Assembly (NCBI GenBank): GCA_016987375.1
Contig: PJRA01000274.1
Location: forward strand, 228,916-278,867
DNA from: Brachionus koreanus
Lineage: Eukaryota; Rotifera; Eurotatoria; Ploima; Brachionidae
DNA length: 49,952 nucleotides
Direction: 5' to 3'
Positions within the stretch are counted from its first letter, which is position 1; every line of letters starts with the position of its first letter. Under the pieces are notes generated by a model. That model had not been told where the DNA came from and made no database searches. It saw nothing but the letters and a program-made list of their open reading frames with translations. Positions 34,914 through 48,100 of this stretch are shown here, one piece after another. Made by a program: the position numbers and the translations under genes.

Positions 34914-37441
34914 ATGAGTTCGAGTACTAAAACAGTTCGATGCGCTCTGAGTGTTTCAAGTGTCCCTAATATCACTGAAGCAATCAATAATGCCATTGAT
35001 AACAAATTCACTTATTTGATTTGTCCTTTGGTTAATCCAAGACTAAAAAGAGAATATATTTCGGATAATTTAAGACATCAAGAATTACCTTTGACTAGAA
35101 GCGATTTAGATCTAAGCGCTGAATGTAATATTATATTTTGAAATTATTTTGTTTTACTTAAAGCTTTGTAATTCAGGTTGGCAAAATTATGTTGTAGGAG
35201 CCGTTTGTCAATTTTATGATTGTGATTCCGAAGATCAGATCATTAGAGATAATGCAATCTGTGTATGAATTTTAAATAAAAATCTAAAATTTTTTTCAAA
35301 TATTAGACAACTTCAAGGGTCTATCAGAAGAATTGAACATTGTTTCTCATTTGAATTTAACTAATTTTATAATTCCAATCCGTAGTGGAAATATTGAAAA
35401 TTTTTCAAGAATTATAAACAATATTTTGCTTAACAAATTAACAATGTTTAATGTAAATATACCAAGTTTTATAATTTATTAGAAAAATTTTATTATTTTT
35501 TTTTGAAGATAATTGTAAGAGTTCCATTACACATGAACAATTTAGACATAGAGATTGAAAATGATGTTCCAAGATCAAATGACGATACACCTTGGTATTG
35601 GTGGAAAAAAATGAGAACATTGTGTGAAGAAAATACTCGTTTGGGAGTTGCTTTGGAGTTGACTAATGATTTACTAGATGATGAAAATGAAATAGATAGA
35701 TGGTACTCTGAACCTATTAGAATGATTATTATTCCGACTTCACTTTTTTTGACAAACAAAAGTGGATTTCCTGTTCTGTCCAAAGCACATCAGAGATTTA
35801 TCAATAAATTTTTTAAAGTATCCTCGAATTTATTAAAAATTCATAAATTTAAATCATTCTAAAGTCATTTTCAAATTTGGTCTCTTTTTTATTGACTAAA
35901 TTAATTGATTTTTCGAAAAAAAAAATAGAATTTTAAAATTTCGACTTTAAAATGAGTTAATTTTGTTTAAAATTATTTTTTTCAATATTTTCTATTTAAA
36001 AAGCTAGACATTGACTTGGTAGTAGAAGGATCAAATCGTCATCCAGAAAGAGGCATGACCAAATATCAAGAATACTTAAATTATTTGTTTAAAGTAGTGT
36101 TTTCCAACAAGAAAAAAATTATTTAATTGCTTTTTTTTTAAAGCAATTTCAATCAAATAGTGTAGATAAAATGACTCAATTTACTAAAGGATACGAAGAT
36201 TGTCTTCAAAACCCTTTGCAACCTCTAATGGACAATTTGGAATCTCAAGTCTATGAAGTATTTGAAAAAGATCCCATTAAATATTCTCAGTATCAAAAAG
36301 CCATAGCTCAAGCATTAATCGATAGAGTTAGTGAAGAGAAAAAAAATATTCAAGAAACGTTCGAAAATTTAGCATTTAAAAGCTACAAAATATAATTTTA
36401 TTTTTTAGAGTAATAATGATAGTTGGAGCTGGAAGAGGTCCACTTGTGAAAATGGCTATTCAAGCGGCAGAAGAAACTGGACGAAAAGTTAAACTGTATG
36501 CAATTGAAAAAAATAAAAATGCTATTAACACGTACAACGAAATTTATTCTATTTTGCAAACTATTTCACTTAATAAATTAAATTAAGATTGTTAAATTTG
36601 ATAAACACAGATTGGGGTGATAGAGTAACAGTGATAGCAAAAGACATGAGAGATTGGGAGCCTTCGGAAAAAGCAGATATTTTAGTAAGCGAATTACTAG
36701 GTTCTGTTGGCGATAATGAACTCTCGCCTGAATGTCTCGATGGAGCTCAACGATTACTTAAAGGTATATTACATCAAAAATATTTTAAAAAATATAAATT
36801 TATATCAAGATGATGGTATCAGTGTACCGTATAGGTACAGATCGTTTATTGCACCTGTTCAATCATACAAAGTTTACTCTGAAGTTAGACGATGCAAGGA
36901 ATATGAGCATCCGTATGAAGCTCCCTATGTGGTATTGCTAAATAATCACTGTCGAATTGCCGACGAGCAATTTCTCTTTCAATTTAGTCATCCAAACACA
37001 GATAGTAGGCTAATGTCTTAATTTTAAATTTTTTTGTTTTTAAATTTTCATATAGAAAAAATAGACAACAATCGGTATGGAAAACTAGAATTTAAGGCTA
37101 ATTTTGATGCTACCCTTCATGGTTTTGCTGGTTATTTCGATTGTCACTTATACAAAGATATCGATATTAGTAGGCTTTTCGATCCTAAATTTTTATTATT
37201 TTAATTGTTTTAATGTTTAGGTATTACACCGACCACTCATTCACCTGGAATGTTTAGTTGGTTTCCTATGTTTTTTCCGCTAAAAACTCCAATACAAGTA
37301 AAACAAAATGAGATTATAACTGTTCACTTTTGGCGATGTGTTTCTTCGAAACAAGTTCATTATGAATGGTGTGTTTCTTCACCAAATAATTCTGTAATCC
37401 ATAATCCAAATGGAAGAACCTATTGGATTGGATTGCACTAA
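34914..37441 (+). CDS. PRMT5: Protein arginine N-methyltransferase 5 (symmetric dimethylarginine)
   Basis: Type II arginine methyltransferase that acts with WDR77/MEP50 on histones and Sm proteins. Exons: 34914-35124, 35177-35260, 35307-35452, 35509-35817, 36004-36093, 36144-36358, 36409-36531, 36588-36763, 36810-37004, 37056-37169, 37221-37441. All phases agree and give 627 residues; human has 637. The N-terminal TIM-barrel is followed by the Rossmann SAM site GAGRG (358-362). The double-E loop [11 protein letters not shown] has Glu428 and Glu437 (human 435 and 444). Phe320 in [13 protein letters not shown] corresponds to human Phe327, the residue linked to symmetric product specificity. The C-terminal barrel contains HGFAGYF and [10 protein letters not shown]. 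The sixth intron needs an unusual GTTCGA donor. A polyadenylation signal AATAAA is at 37465-37470. Confidence 0.97.
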
Positions 37442-37464
37442 TATCTTTAACACAAAAGCCTTTC

Positions 37465-37470
37465 AATAAA
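37465..37470 (+). terminator. PRMT5 polyadenylation signal
   Basis: Canonical AATAAA 24 bp after the PRMT5 stop codon. Cleavage some 15-25 bp further on would fall at or inside the end of the antisense LINE fragment, so the LINE 3' end may now supply the PRMT5 cleavage region. Confidence 0.55.
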
Positions 37471-37483
37471 TGGTTTAAAAATT

Positions 37484-38250
37484 TTATTTGTCTTTAATAT
37501 CTTTGAAAATATTGTATATTATATAATAAGCTATTAGGCTCTTTGCATTTACTACATCTTCCGAGAGTTTATTCCATCCATTTACGACTCTATTTGTAAA
37601 AAAGTTAAATCTCGGAAGACAGTTATTTATTCTTTCGCCAGTGAGACAATAACTGATTCCTTTATTAAATTCAATTTGTTCATAATTATTTACCAATTTG
37701 AACATCTGAATTAGATCACCTCTTAATCTTCTTGTTCTCAAGTTAGTTAAATCTAACCTTAACAAACATTGTTGATAATCCAAATTACGCATTTCTAGAA
37801 TCAACTTTGTTGCTCTTCGTTGAACTCTCTCAAGTTCATTTATGTTTTTTCCTGTATAAGGACACCAAACACTGACAGCATATTACAGGTGCGGTCTTAC
37901 CATTGAACAATACAATAATTTGATAGTCTCGCTACAAGAATACCTAAATGCTTTCTTAATTAAGCCTAACATTTTATTTGCTTTAGCTGTAGCATTTTTG
38001 ACTTGAGTAGTCAATTTTAAATCACTTTGTATGTAAATACCATATCCCTTTCAATGTTTGACTTTCTTTTGACCATTTACAAACTTTATCGATATCCGAT
38101 TGTAGGTTATAAATTGAGTTAAAGTTATCAATTATTGATAAGATCTTCGTGTCATCTGCAAAAGCTTAACAATTGTTTTGGACAATACTCAACATATCGT
38201 TTTTATAAATGATAAAGAAAAGAGGACCTAGCACTGAACCTTTGATTATT
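37484..38250 (-). pseudogene. 5'-truncated LINE (jockey/CR1-type) reverse transcriptase, broken
   Basis: Minus-strand translation gives the second half of a non-LTR reverse transcriptase. The landmarks are GSVLGPLFF (about 38240), FADDTKIL with the catalytic Asp pair (about 38160), a DLKLTTQVKNATAKANKML segment (about 37990), MVRPHL (about 37890), ERVQRRATKLI (about 37815) and the terminal RTRRLRGDLIQMFK and RVVNGWNKL segments. There is a stop just before FADD, another after RPHL, and a frameshift between the palm and thumb parts, so it is inactive. It begins abruptly near 38250, as expected for 5' truncation during target-primed reverse transcription, and its stop codon is at 37484-37486, 43 bp from that of PRMT5. 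Confidence 0.88.
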
Positions 38251-40141
38251 TAAAATAATTTTTTATTTTGTTTGGTACAATTATCAATTAGTTTAGAATG
38301 GATCATTAAAACTGAAAACCTAATTAAACATTTTAAAACTGGAAAAAAAAGAAAACGTGAATCATTTTGCATTGAATTGGAGTGATAGCATATTTAAAAC
38401 AATTGAATATCTGATTTAAAACTTTGAATGCACAATTTAAAATATCTGATTTTTGGTAGCATTTCAAATATTTAAAAAACGAAATTTTAGCTTGACTTGA
38501 AAAATTTTGTCAATTTTTAAATATCAAACTCTTAATGATCTCCAAGTAATAAATTCTAATAGGAAACTTTGATTTGAAATATAATAGCTTCAGTGAAACT
38601 GTATCAAAAATCTCGCAATCACAACCATAAATCAGAATTTGACTCAAAAATCAAAAAAATAATTCTATGCTTTTAACATTTGTTTTTACTTTGTAATGCT
38701 ATTTGAAAATTTAAAACTAAGCTGAAAATTCTAGTTAAAAAAAAAATTAATTAACCTTTAAATATTGAACTTGAAAATATTTAAAAAAAAATAAAAATTT
38801 TAACAAGCTTATGCTTAATAAGCATTCAATCAATTTTCAAAAGACAAACTGTCTAATAGCACCATAGACGTCTTTTCAGATCAATTCAAGGGGAGACTGA
38901 GACATGGTGGCCTTTCAGATCAGACATAAATACTGATTTTTTTCACGAATTTATTTATCATACTACAATTTACTGAGTACAAAATCTTTTATGTTTTAAA
39001 TCTTCTAATCATTATTGAATTTACACAAATTTTAAAAAATTATATTTTAATAAAATTAATCCATTTTCTTATTTTTGGCACTTATTTAAGTAAAATTAAC
39101 ACTAATCATTTAGAATTTAAAATAAAAAGTTGTTTTTTAATCTATCAAAAATTATCTTGTTAATAAAAATATAATAATAACATAATAGTAAAAATATATA
39201 GTGAAATATTTAGTAAAAATTTCTAGTTCTTTAAGCCTTCTCGAGAATAATTTTAACGATACAACTGAATACTCTGAAAAGCTGTCAAGAAATAAAAGAA
39301 GTTCGGTAAAAGCTTAGGATTATTTAAAAAGACAATTTATTTTGAAAAAAAAATTTGCGAAATTCACTGTTTTTCCTAACTTTCATTGACATTTCGATGA
39401 GAAATACCATATTTCATCTTAATTGTATTATTATATCTCTACTGCTTCATGAGATAGAATTCTGAAGTAAATAGGAAAATAAGGAACACGATACGCATAA
39501 GAAAACTTAAGTAGCTTGGTCTTGTTTTAAAGTCGCATTATTATGGATATCTCAAGAGAATAGAAATGCAAGAAGAACAATGATCACTTGGAGAAAAATT
39601 GTTGAAAAAGAGCTGAAATGAATAATTCATCTGAGTGATCGATTTTGGATCTTAATTTTACGTTTATTTTTAGAATTAAAGCTAAGGAAATAAACCTGAT
39701 ATAAACAAATATTTCTTTATTTTTAGCTATGGAATTTTTAAGAGATAATTTTATGCGGAATTTTCACAATAAAATAAATAAATACTCATTAAATTAGTCA
39801 TAAAACTTCATAGAATTTAGTTCAATTTTTTTTATTTTTGCAATTCAATCAAAATTTTTAATCGAAAAATAAAATTGATTACATTTTCAAATTAATATAA
39901 TTAACTGAGATTTGAAAAAAAGCGAAAAAAAAATCAAAACGGATTAATCATGCAACAACAAATTAAAAAATTATTTACTTTTAAATTTATTTTATAAACA
40001 GATAAACAGAAAAATTAAATTAATCACATAATATTTGTATGATAATTTACTTTAAAAAAGTATCAAAAAACATTAAAATTCTAGGAAACCATCTTTAACT
40101 TTTAGAAATTTTCTAATTTTTATTTAAGTAATTAAAATTGT
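38251..40141. other. Intergenic, no gene seen
   Basis: AT-rich. The stretch 38870-38930 is less AT-rich and has the word CTTTTCAGATCA and its close variant CCTTTCAGATCAG about 40 bp apart; it may be a repeat remnant. No coding or RNA gene is recognised. Minus-strand AATAAA at 40119-40124 is a candidate signal for the neuropeptide gene. Confidence 0.45.
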
Positions 40142-40627
40142 TTATTTTCCGTATTGAATGTCCCATTGTTGCTTGCGACCAAAAGTCATTTTAGGATTGA
40201 AATACCTTAAACCATTACGTTTACCATACAAAACATCAAGAAAAGGATTTGTCTTGATTCCACCACGCTTTCCATAGCCGATATCCCATCTAGCCGTCTG
40301 TCTTCGGTAATCTCTGAATGGCGAATCTTTTTTGTAGCGCTTATCATAGTTTTCTTCAATCTCAGCTTCGTCATTAGCCAAATTTTCATTAAAATATGCT
40401 TCACATAAAAGGGGTAATACAGCTTTGAATCGTTGCTCTAATTTTATTAAGCCATCCAAATCTTCATTATTCTCGTAATTCTCATCAATATTTTGAATCA
40501 ATTGTGATTTTGATATAGGCTGATCGGCATTGTTTACCTGCTGATTGGAAGCTTCCAAATCACTTGGTATCAGCGCTATTATTCCCAAAATGACCAAAAA
40601 ATACTTTGTTTTCACCATTGAAGTCAT
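40142..40627 (-). CDS. Prepro-neuropeptide with four predicted amidated peptides
   Basis: Encodes 161 residues in one exon. A second Met four codons in (MVKTK) is followed by a hydrophobic core FLVILGIIALI and a likely signal cleavage after LEA. The middle is acidic spacer. The C-terminal third is cut by dibasic sites: KR, RR, GKR, GKR, GRK and a final GK. Predicted mature peptides are QTARWDIGY-amide and QQWDIQY-amide (both able to form N-terminal pyroglutamate), GGIKTNPFLDVLY-amide and NGLRYFNPKMTF-amide. Gly before each basic site marks amidation. Two share the pattern WDIxY-amide, and three of the four end in Tyr-amide. One Cys lies in the spacer. Layout is typical of secreted neuropeptide precursors; the family is not one I can name. 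Confidence 0.85.
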   Translation of the reverse strand: MTSMVKTKYFLVILGIIALIPSDLEASNQQVNNADQPISKSQLIQNIDENYENNEDLDGLIKLEQRFKAVLPLLCEAYFNENLANDEAEIEENYDKRYKKDSPFRDYRRQTARWDIGYGKRGGIKTNPFLDVLYGKRNGLRYFNPKMTFGRKQQWDIQYGK

Positions 40628-43600
40628 TTTTGTTCAACAAATTAATCAATTTTAAATTAAATTATCTAAAAAATAAATTTAAAAAAACTAAACTTTTACT
40701 ACTTTTTTATATTAATTTTTTTTTTTTTTAAATTATTATTCACGCAATTCCCAATAGATGAAAGTAGCATATTCCCTCAAAATCAATCATTTTTGCCCAT
40801 AAGTTATTTTAAGTTAATTCTAATGAACGAAAAACAGACTGAAACTTAAAATTATTTATATTGTTCTTTGATGAAATAAAATTGACTTCTGGAAAAGAAC
40901 GCCAACCAATCAGCTAACAATTAATGCCTAATGCATGGGCTTATCAAATATTTTTTAGATTACGTTTTATCAAAATGCTTCCGTTTGAATCAATTTTCTA
41001 AAATTTATTTTGAAAGCAGATACGTCAACTTTTTACTTCTATTTTATTTTAAATCTAAATCTGTCGCGCTAACAAGAAAAGTTTAATCTTATCTCAATAA
41101 TTTATTTACCTTAAAATGATTTATCAACTCATTTTGGTTAATTTATGTCTTCCTTTAAAACAGAAATTATATCTTAATTAACCATAAAAGTCTAAATTTA
41201 ATTTCCTTTTTTCATTTAAAAGTTACTTATTTGTGATTTTTAATTTTAAAATTTTTATTTCATTTTTAGGTTTAATTAAAGCATAAACCCACAGTCTAAT
41301 AAGATTTAGATATAATTCTAGAAAATCTTATTAAATCCGTGCGGATTTTAATTTTATTTTTTAGTTTACTTTTTTAATAAATTTTCATCAAAAAATCATT
41401 CAATTTCCATGAATAAAATAAACAATTTGATTCTTTCAACTTAATTAGCTTTTCATTTTCATATTATCTCGCAATTCGGCCAAATATCTCTGAATTTAAT
41501 GTGATCTAGGAGATTTTTCTCGATTGCGGAAAATTGTTGAAAATACTTGAAACAAAATAAGCCTTCAAGAATAAATTGCTTATACACATTTTTTTTCTTA
41601 GCTATTAAAAAAAATTCAATCGACAAAAGTTCCAAAAAATCTTCCGAAAATGAGTCCTAGACGATTAGATTTTAAATAAGTGTCAAATTTAATCAGTTTA
41701 GTTCCTTTTGTCGAATGAGTAGGTGTTTCATGCAATTAGTGTCTTTTTTTAAAACAATTTGCATTCTTTTCATTCATTCATCCTTTTCAATCCAACAAAC
41801 CTGTCTAATTAACCTTTTCTTTTAAGTTATAAACGCGATCAAAAATATTCTTTACTTCCTAAATACACAAAGATTACTCTTGGTTAATTTTAAACAAAAA
41901 AATTGTCCTACACTAATTTGATATCTAAATAGAAATTAATATTTTATACTAAATCACAATAATAAGGAAAATCGGATTCGGATTAAATTCCGATTAAAAT
42001 AAAAACTAATTAATTTAATAATCCTTTTGCAAAATTTTATTGTGTCCATGTTTACATAAATTATTTATAACATTACTAAATTTATAATAATGTATAGTTA
42101 GCTTTAATTAAACCTTTGAGTCCCTGGCGCCCTTCAAAATATTCAATTAAAAGTTTTTGATTAATGGAATTTAAGTAAGGTTTAAAATTAAGCTCTTAAA
42201 AATATAATAACTATTCTCAAATATGCAAAGCTCTTAATTAAAAATTTATTTAGTAATAATTTTTATTAATTCTAGCGAAAATATGTATTTCAATTTTAAT
42301 CATCCAGAAATAAATTGAAATTGAATTTATATTGATTAATAAATAAATCGAAACTCAATTCTCACCACAACTATAAATCATTATTTTACCAAGTTGATAA
42401 AATAATCAAAGTGAAAGTATACCAAATTTTGACAATTTGAAAAATTTCTCCAATTCAAAATTTATTTAGTTTCTTCAATACAAATTTATATTTTTTTCAA
42501 TAAGCTGATTATTAACTATTTAATTCACTAATAAATTTCTAATTAAAAAAATTTATCGTAATATAACCATTGCCGCTAATTAAGTAAGTTCATTAAATCT
42601 AAGAAATTCAACAGTAATTTACAAAATCTGCTTGGAAAAAAAATTAGCCATTCTATCAAAATAATGAATAAATTAAAAATTAAATAAAAATTACTAATTT
42701 TTAGTATTGAAAAAAATTGTATTAGAGCATTAATGAGATCTTAATTTTCTATTTAAAAATTTTATTTTATTTTTTGTGTTGTCAATTCAAACAATTTTTA
42801 TAGTCTAAAATTTTAATTATTATGGTAAATAAGAATAAAATAATAGACATTGAAGATTTTATTAAATTCTCAAAATCCTATCAAAACAATTTTTAAAGAT
42901 TAGACTTAATTAAAGTTTTATTTTGCTAATTGATAAAATTTTCGAATCTCGTTGGCACATAGCTTTTAATAATTCTTTAATCTGTTGAAATTTAAAACGC
43001 CTCTTTGCTTTTATACTAGTTTTGAATTTATATTCAAATTAATTTTATACTTAATATCAGCCATAAATAAAATTCTTTAACCAAGTTTGAGAAATTAAAA
43101 TAATAATCTCTACTGAATGCAGGAAATTAAATTTATTTAGTCCTATTAACTTAGAGTGTATTCAAAAATTTTTTAAAAATTGCGCAATCAGTGTCTCTTA
43201 ATTAAGCCATTTGATGAGAAGCCATAATTTAATTTGAAAATTAATTAAAATTTAATAGATTAATATAATTTGGAACAAAAAAAGAACAAATAAAAAATCG
43301 CCCAATTTTTTTTTTTAGCAGTTTTGAACAAGAAGAAAGTTCTTAAAAGATCACTTAAAAAATTTTGAATGTTAATACTAGCTTTAAAATTAACTATTTG
43401 AAGACCTCCGTTTTGAGAATTTTACTTTAAAATTCTATGAATTTAATTATTCATTTTTTTCAAGCTGTCAGTTTTTAGCACTGCAACAGAATGACAGCCA
43501 GAATATTGAGCCGAATTTAATTTTTAATAACACAGAACACTTTTTGTCGAATAGAGTATATAGTATAGAGTATAGAGTATAGAATAGAGTGGTAGACAAT

Positions 43601-45169
43601 TAGAACCGATTGCCAGCTGACATAATTTAAGTAGAAACCAAGAACAGCTTTTGATGATTTTTCAAAATAGAAAAAAAAACTTGTTCTAACTTCGATAATT
43701 AGAACCTTGTACTTGGCCCTAAAGGATCAAATCTGTCATAGTCTTATGTTATTAATAAAATACTCTTTAAAATATTTTTATTAAGGAATTTAGTTTCTTA
43801 ATTAAGAAAAAAACATAAAAATAAAAATTAATATTCTATTTAAGTCCACATTCTTTTACGTAATATTTTGATTAGTTATTTATAATTAATTAAGCAAATA
43901 ATTTTTAATCACATAAGCAAATTTTTTAGAGTTTCATTCCACTTGATTTGTTAAACGTGATCTTTGATAAAAAATCAATTATATTTTATTATTGATTCAA
44001 TAGATCAATTTTCATTTGAATACAAAGCCATAAAAAATTCTTTTTTTTAGAATTTTGATAACTAAATATACAAAATATATATTGAAAATGATTCATTTTG
44101 AGCTGAAATATTTCCCTTTTTTAGCTTTGGTTAAAAACATCGTTAAAAAATTTACCAAAAGATAACTAAATGAGAAAAATAATTTTATTTAATTCTTATT
44201 TACTTGAAATGTAATAAATTAATCGATTTTTATTTATTTCAAAAAAACAAAAAAACTTTTCTAATTTTTCATAATATTCTTTTTAATTTTAGCAATTTGT
44301 TTTTGACAACAATCTAAATATAAAAATTCTTTACCTCAGGAGTTTTTATATGTTAAATTTTTAATAAAGATCAATCATCATTTTTTAAAATTGTAAATGA
44401 TTTATACTATAGTTTTAAAATTGAAAATACTGAATTTATTTTCATGCTAATTATAAGCATTTTGTTTAATTTTTCTAGACTTTAAAAATTTTTGTAAATG
44501 CTGAATAATTGGAAAAAAAATAGAGAAAATTATACAATAAAATAAGCTTTTTTTAAAATACATATCTAATCCATTGATTGATTAACGAATAATTTTAAGA
44601 ATCTCCATTTTATGTTTCAAGATCTTTAAGCATAAATAAATTTGCTCACATGACCAGACCAGAATCACAAATAAGAGATGCTTATCGAAATAATCAAGAT
44701 GAACCACATCATCTTTTATTTTAATTTGGAATGTTCTAAAAAGATCTAAATAAGAGAATAACGGGTAAACATGAAAAATGATGACATTAAGAGTGGGTTT
44801 TAATATTCAATTATTACAAAAATTTAAATAAACAATTTTAGTTTTAATTTGATAAATAAGCTTTGAAAGCTTATTAAATTAAAAAATTTGCTTTTTTTTT
44901 ATATTTTATTCAATTTTTCATTTTAAAAAATAAATTTTTTTAACTTGGTTAACAAAAAAATTTCTAGTTAAAAAAAAAAGCGAATCAAGTCCTATATTTC
45001 GGTTAGTCTTGATACAAGTATTAAAATAATTTAAAAAAAAATTTCAAAATTTTCTACGCTTCATAAAATGCAATTTGATGAGACCTAATATATAACAAAT
45101 TGAAAAAAATTTATTGCTTAAAAATGCATTTTAGAAAACTGGAATGAAAAAAAATTTCAGGCAAAAAAA
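40628..45169. other. 4.5 kb AT-rich intergenic region
   Basis: No coding region, tRNA or rRNA is recognised. It holds a short tandem tract of TATAGAG-like units at 43552-43591 and an imperfect inverted pair GCTGTCA/TGACAGC around 43465-43500. The neuropeptide promoter probably lies just above 40628. A minus-strand AATAAA (45110-45115) lies 55 bp past the KIF21 stop. Confidence 0.5.
43552..43591. repeat. Short tandem repeat (TATAGAG-type units)
   Basis: About 40 bp of 5-7 bp units (AGTATAG, AGTATAT, AGAATAG) in tandem. It is a minor microsatellite in an intergenic region. Confidence 0.75.
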
Positions 45170-48100
45170 TTATTTTTCTCTTCTCCAAATTCGTACCGTT
45201 GCGTCCCTAAAAACAAAATAAAATATAATTTCCACAATCTTTAAATAATAAAGAATTTTACTCTGATCCTGTGAATACTAAATTGTTATTGACTTTGATT
45301 GATATTATAGGGCATAAATGGGCTTTGAAATCAGCAACTTTTTCAAATGTGTTCACATTCCAAAATTTTAGGCATCCGTCTCGTGAACCACTCAAAAGTA
45401 AATCATGTTTGTTAGCATAGTTTTTTAAATAATCTAATGAATATATCCAATCTTTATGAGCATTGTTCATTGACTAAAAACAAAAAAATATTTAAATAAT
45501 ACATTTAGTTTTTAATTTGAATTTCTGAAAGTAAACTTTTTAATAAAAAATTACATTCAAAAATTGAATTTAAAAATATTTTTCTAAATTCAATAAAACA
45601 AAGGATTTGTTAGAGGATAATTTAAAAATTTAATGGCAAAAATCCCTATGTTTTCTAATTTGAAAAAATAAACAATTTTTTTAATATACACAAATTAGTC
45701 CAAAATATTTAGAATTTAAAATTTATTAATAAAATAATACTTGTTTGCATTGGAAATCATCCATGCTCCATTTTTTAATGCACATGTCCCTAGAGCAACT
45801 GAATAATAAATTTTCTATCCTGCATAAAGATTGTACACCATCGTAGTGTGGAGGCGTCAAGTGATACTTAGGTGAAATTACTTTACCATTATTTACATCA
45901 TTGTTACCAGTATAAAAACTATTAATTTCAAATATTTTAATATAGTGATCTTTTGAACCAGTAATGAGCAAATTATCGTCAACCAACATAGTAGTAATTG
46001 AAGACGCATGCCCTCCGGACAATTTTCCAATAGGTAAAAACTGTCTCAAATCCCATATTTTTACCGAACTGCCCGAAGCAGTGAATAAATTATAGCCGTA
46101 TTTATCTAAAGATATATCATTAATGAGTTTTTCTCCAAACGGCATTTCATTTTGTAGAACCCGAGTGTTGGTTTTAATTTGACCAGTGGCAACAATATAG
46201 TCTCCATCATTAGCCAAACCAGAAGAGCTTTTAAAAAAGTCAAAATTTCAGTCCAGTTTATTAAAGTTATAGTTTCTTACCATAAAGTTTTGACGCAGCG
46301 TTTGTTTGATTCTCTAAGATCCCATACTTTAGCATAATAGTTTGAGACTGTGAAGCACAATTTCGTATATGGACAATATTTAATTTTAATAACATTATTA
46401 GTATGTCCGCCAAGAGAAGATGTTTCCTGACCTGTCGTCAAATCCCATACTTTAGCTGTGCTATCTTTGCTGCTAGTAAAAAATTGGTATTCATACGAAT
46501 CGATAGACAAAATAGCTTTAGAGTGGCCTTCAGCTACGTGAGTGAGTAGAATAGGTGATGATCTAAAGCGGGACGTGTTGCCCGAATAAGGTTTGACAAT
46601 GCCCCTTAAAAAAAAATTTAAAAATTCGAAAATTTAAAAATTCAAAAAAGAATTGAAATAAGTGAATTTTAAATTGAGTGAAATTTTGTTATTTAGAATA
46701 AAATAAAATATATTTTAGAATTTTCAATTAATTTGTGATTTTGAAAAAATAATTTTAAAATTTAAGAATTTTAATTTGTTTTTATTTAGTTTTTAAATTT
46801 AAAATAAATAAATTCCCATGTAAAATTCTCGTAGGCGATCTATTATAGATAGTAAGAGAATAAATAATAAAAAATCTTTATAGGATCTTTAAGAGAAATT
46901 TCATTGAAAAAATCTTTCAGAAGATCTTATTTTTATTATCGAGAGATAAATAAAGGAACAAGTAAAGAAAAAACCAAATGAATCAATTAAGTCGTTTATA
47001 TCCTTTTAACAAAAAAACAGATTATTGCTAATAAATCTTTTGAATTCTAATTTTAATTATTATAAAACAGTGATTTTTGTGAGATAATCAACTATTGAAA
47101 AATTTTTTAATTAATTGAAATAAAAATAATTTAATTTATTTTTTTTCCCATGCATTTTACTGAACTTTCTAATCGGAAAAATACAAAAGAAGGGAAAAAT
47201 TAAAGAACACCTTGATTGAATATGCCTTATGTAGATGCCAATTGTTTTCTACATAAGGCAATATTTAAATTTTTATTCTGGAATTTTAGCTTTTTTTTCA
47301 TATTAATCATAGATCTATTAATACTAGAAAGACGGGTTGAGTTTTAGGTATTTCAAATTGATTTAAAAGAGGTGTTTTTCAAACACCTCAGTTATTAATT
47401 CCTATTTAAAAATCACCCAGGGTTTTCTAGTATTTAAAAAAACCAATAGAGACAAAAAATTATTTAATCTACCATAACTAACAATATTTATATATAATCA
47501 TTTAAAATAATGCTTACTGTTCTGGTTTTGGAGACTGCTTGGTTTCACTTGTTAATCTATTAAAAACATTATTATCACGTGAAGACATTCTTTTGTAATT
47601 TGGTGATCCTGGTGGTGACATTGACATCACACTGTCTTTGGAATTATGCCTTGAAATAGATGATCTTGTCATTCTAGAATTGTTACGATCTACTTGCGGT
47701 ACAATAACCGATTTGGACATGGGAATATAAGAACAGTCAGTGTTAGATTTTTTTTGATCAATAATTTCTGGTATTTTTGTGTAAGATTTTGAATCTATTC
47801 GACTTGATTGCTGAATCAAACCAGGCAATGGAGAAGTTATTTTAATAGTTTGAGATGTCTTAATGTTTATCTCAGTCGAAGCATTTGAAGTTGATGTGGA
47901 CACGAACAGGAGATCCTGCGGCCCGCTGGTAATCACCTGTCTTGCTTTGTATGAATTGTCCAACTGACTGTTTGAATTTTGGTTGTTTGATGAAACCGGA
48001 GATATCAAATTCTCGTAAGACTTGAATTGATTTGTGTCTTGATCGACCATTCGAGTTATTTCTTCATCTTCCTCAGACTCGCTTGAAGAATCGTCCATTA

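Larger units (their letters stand above)
46605..47517 (-). other. KIF21 intron (913 bp) with hairpin elements
   Basis: Separates the coiled-coil/linker exon from the first WD40 exon. The join is phase 2, with the shared codon giving Gln between KPE and GIVKP. It carries a 13-bp perfect inverted repeat and a TTAA-bounded MITE-like unit (listed separately). Confidence 0.8.
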
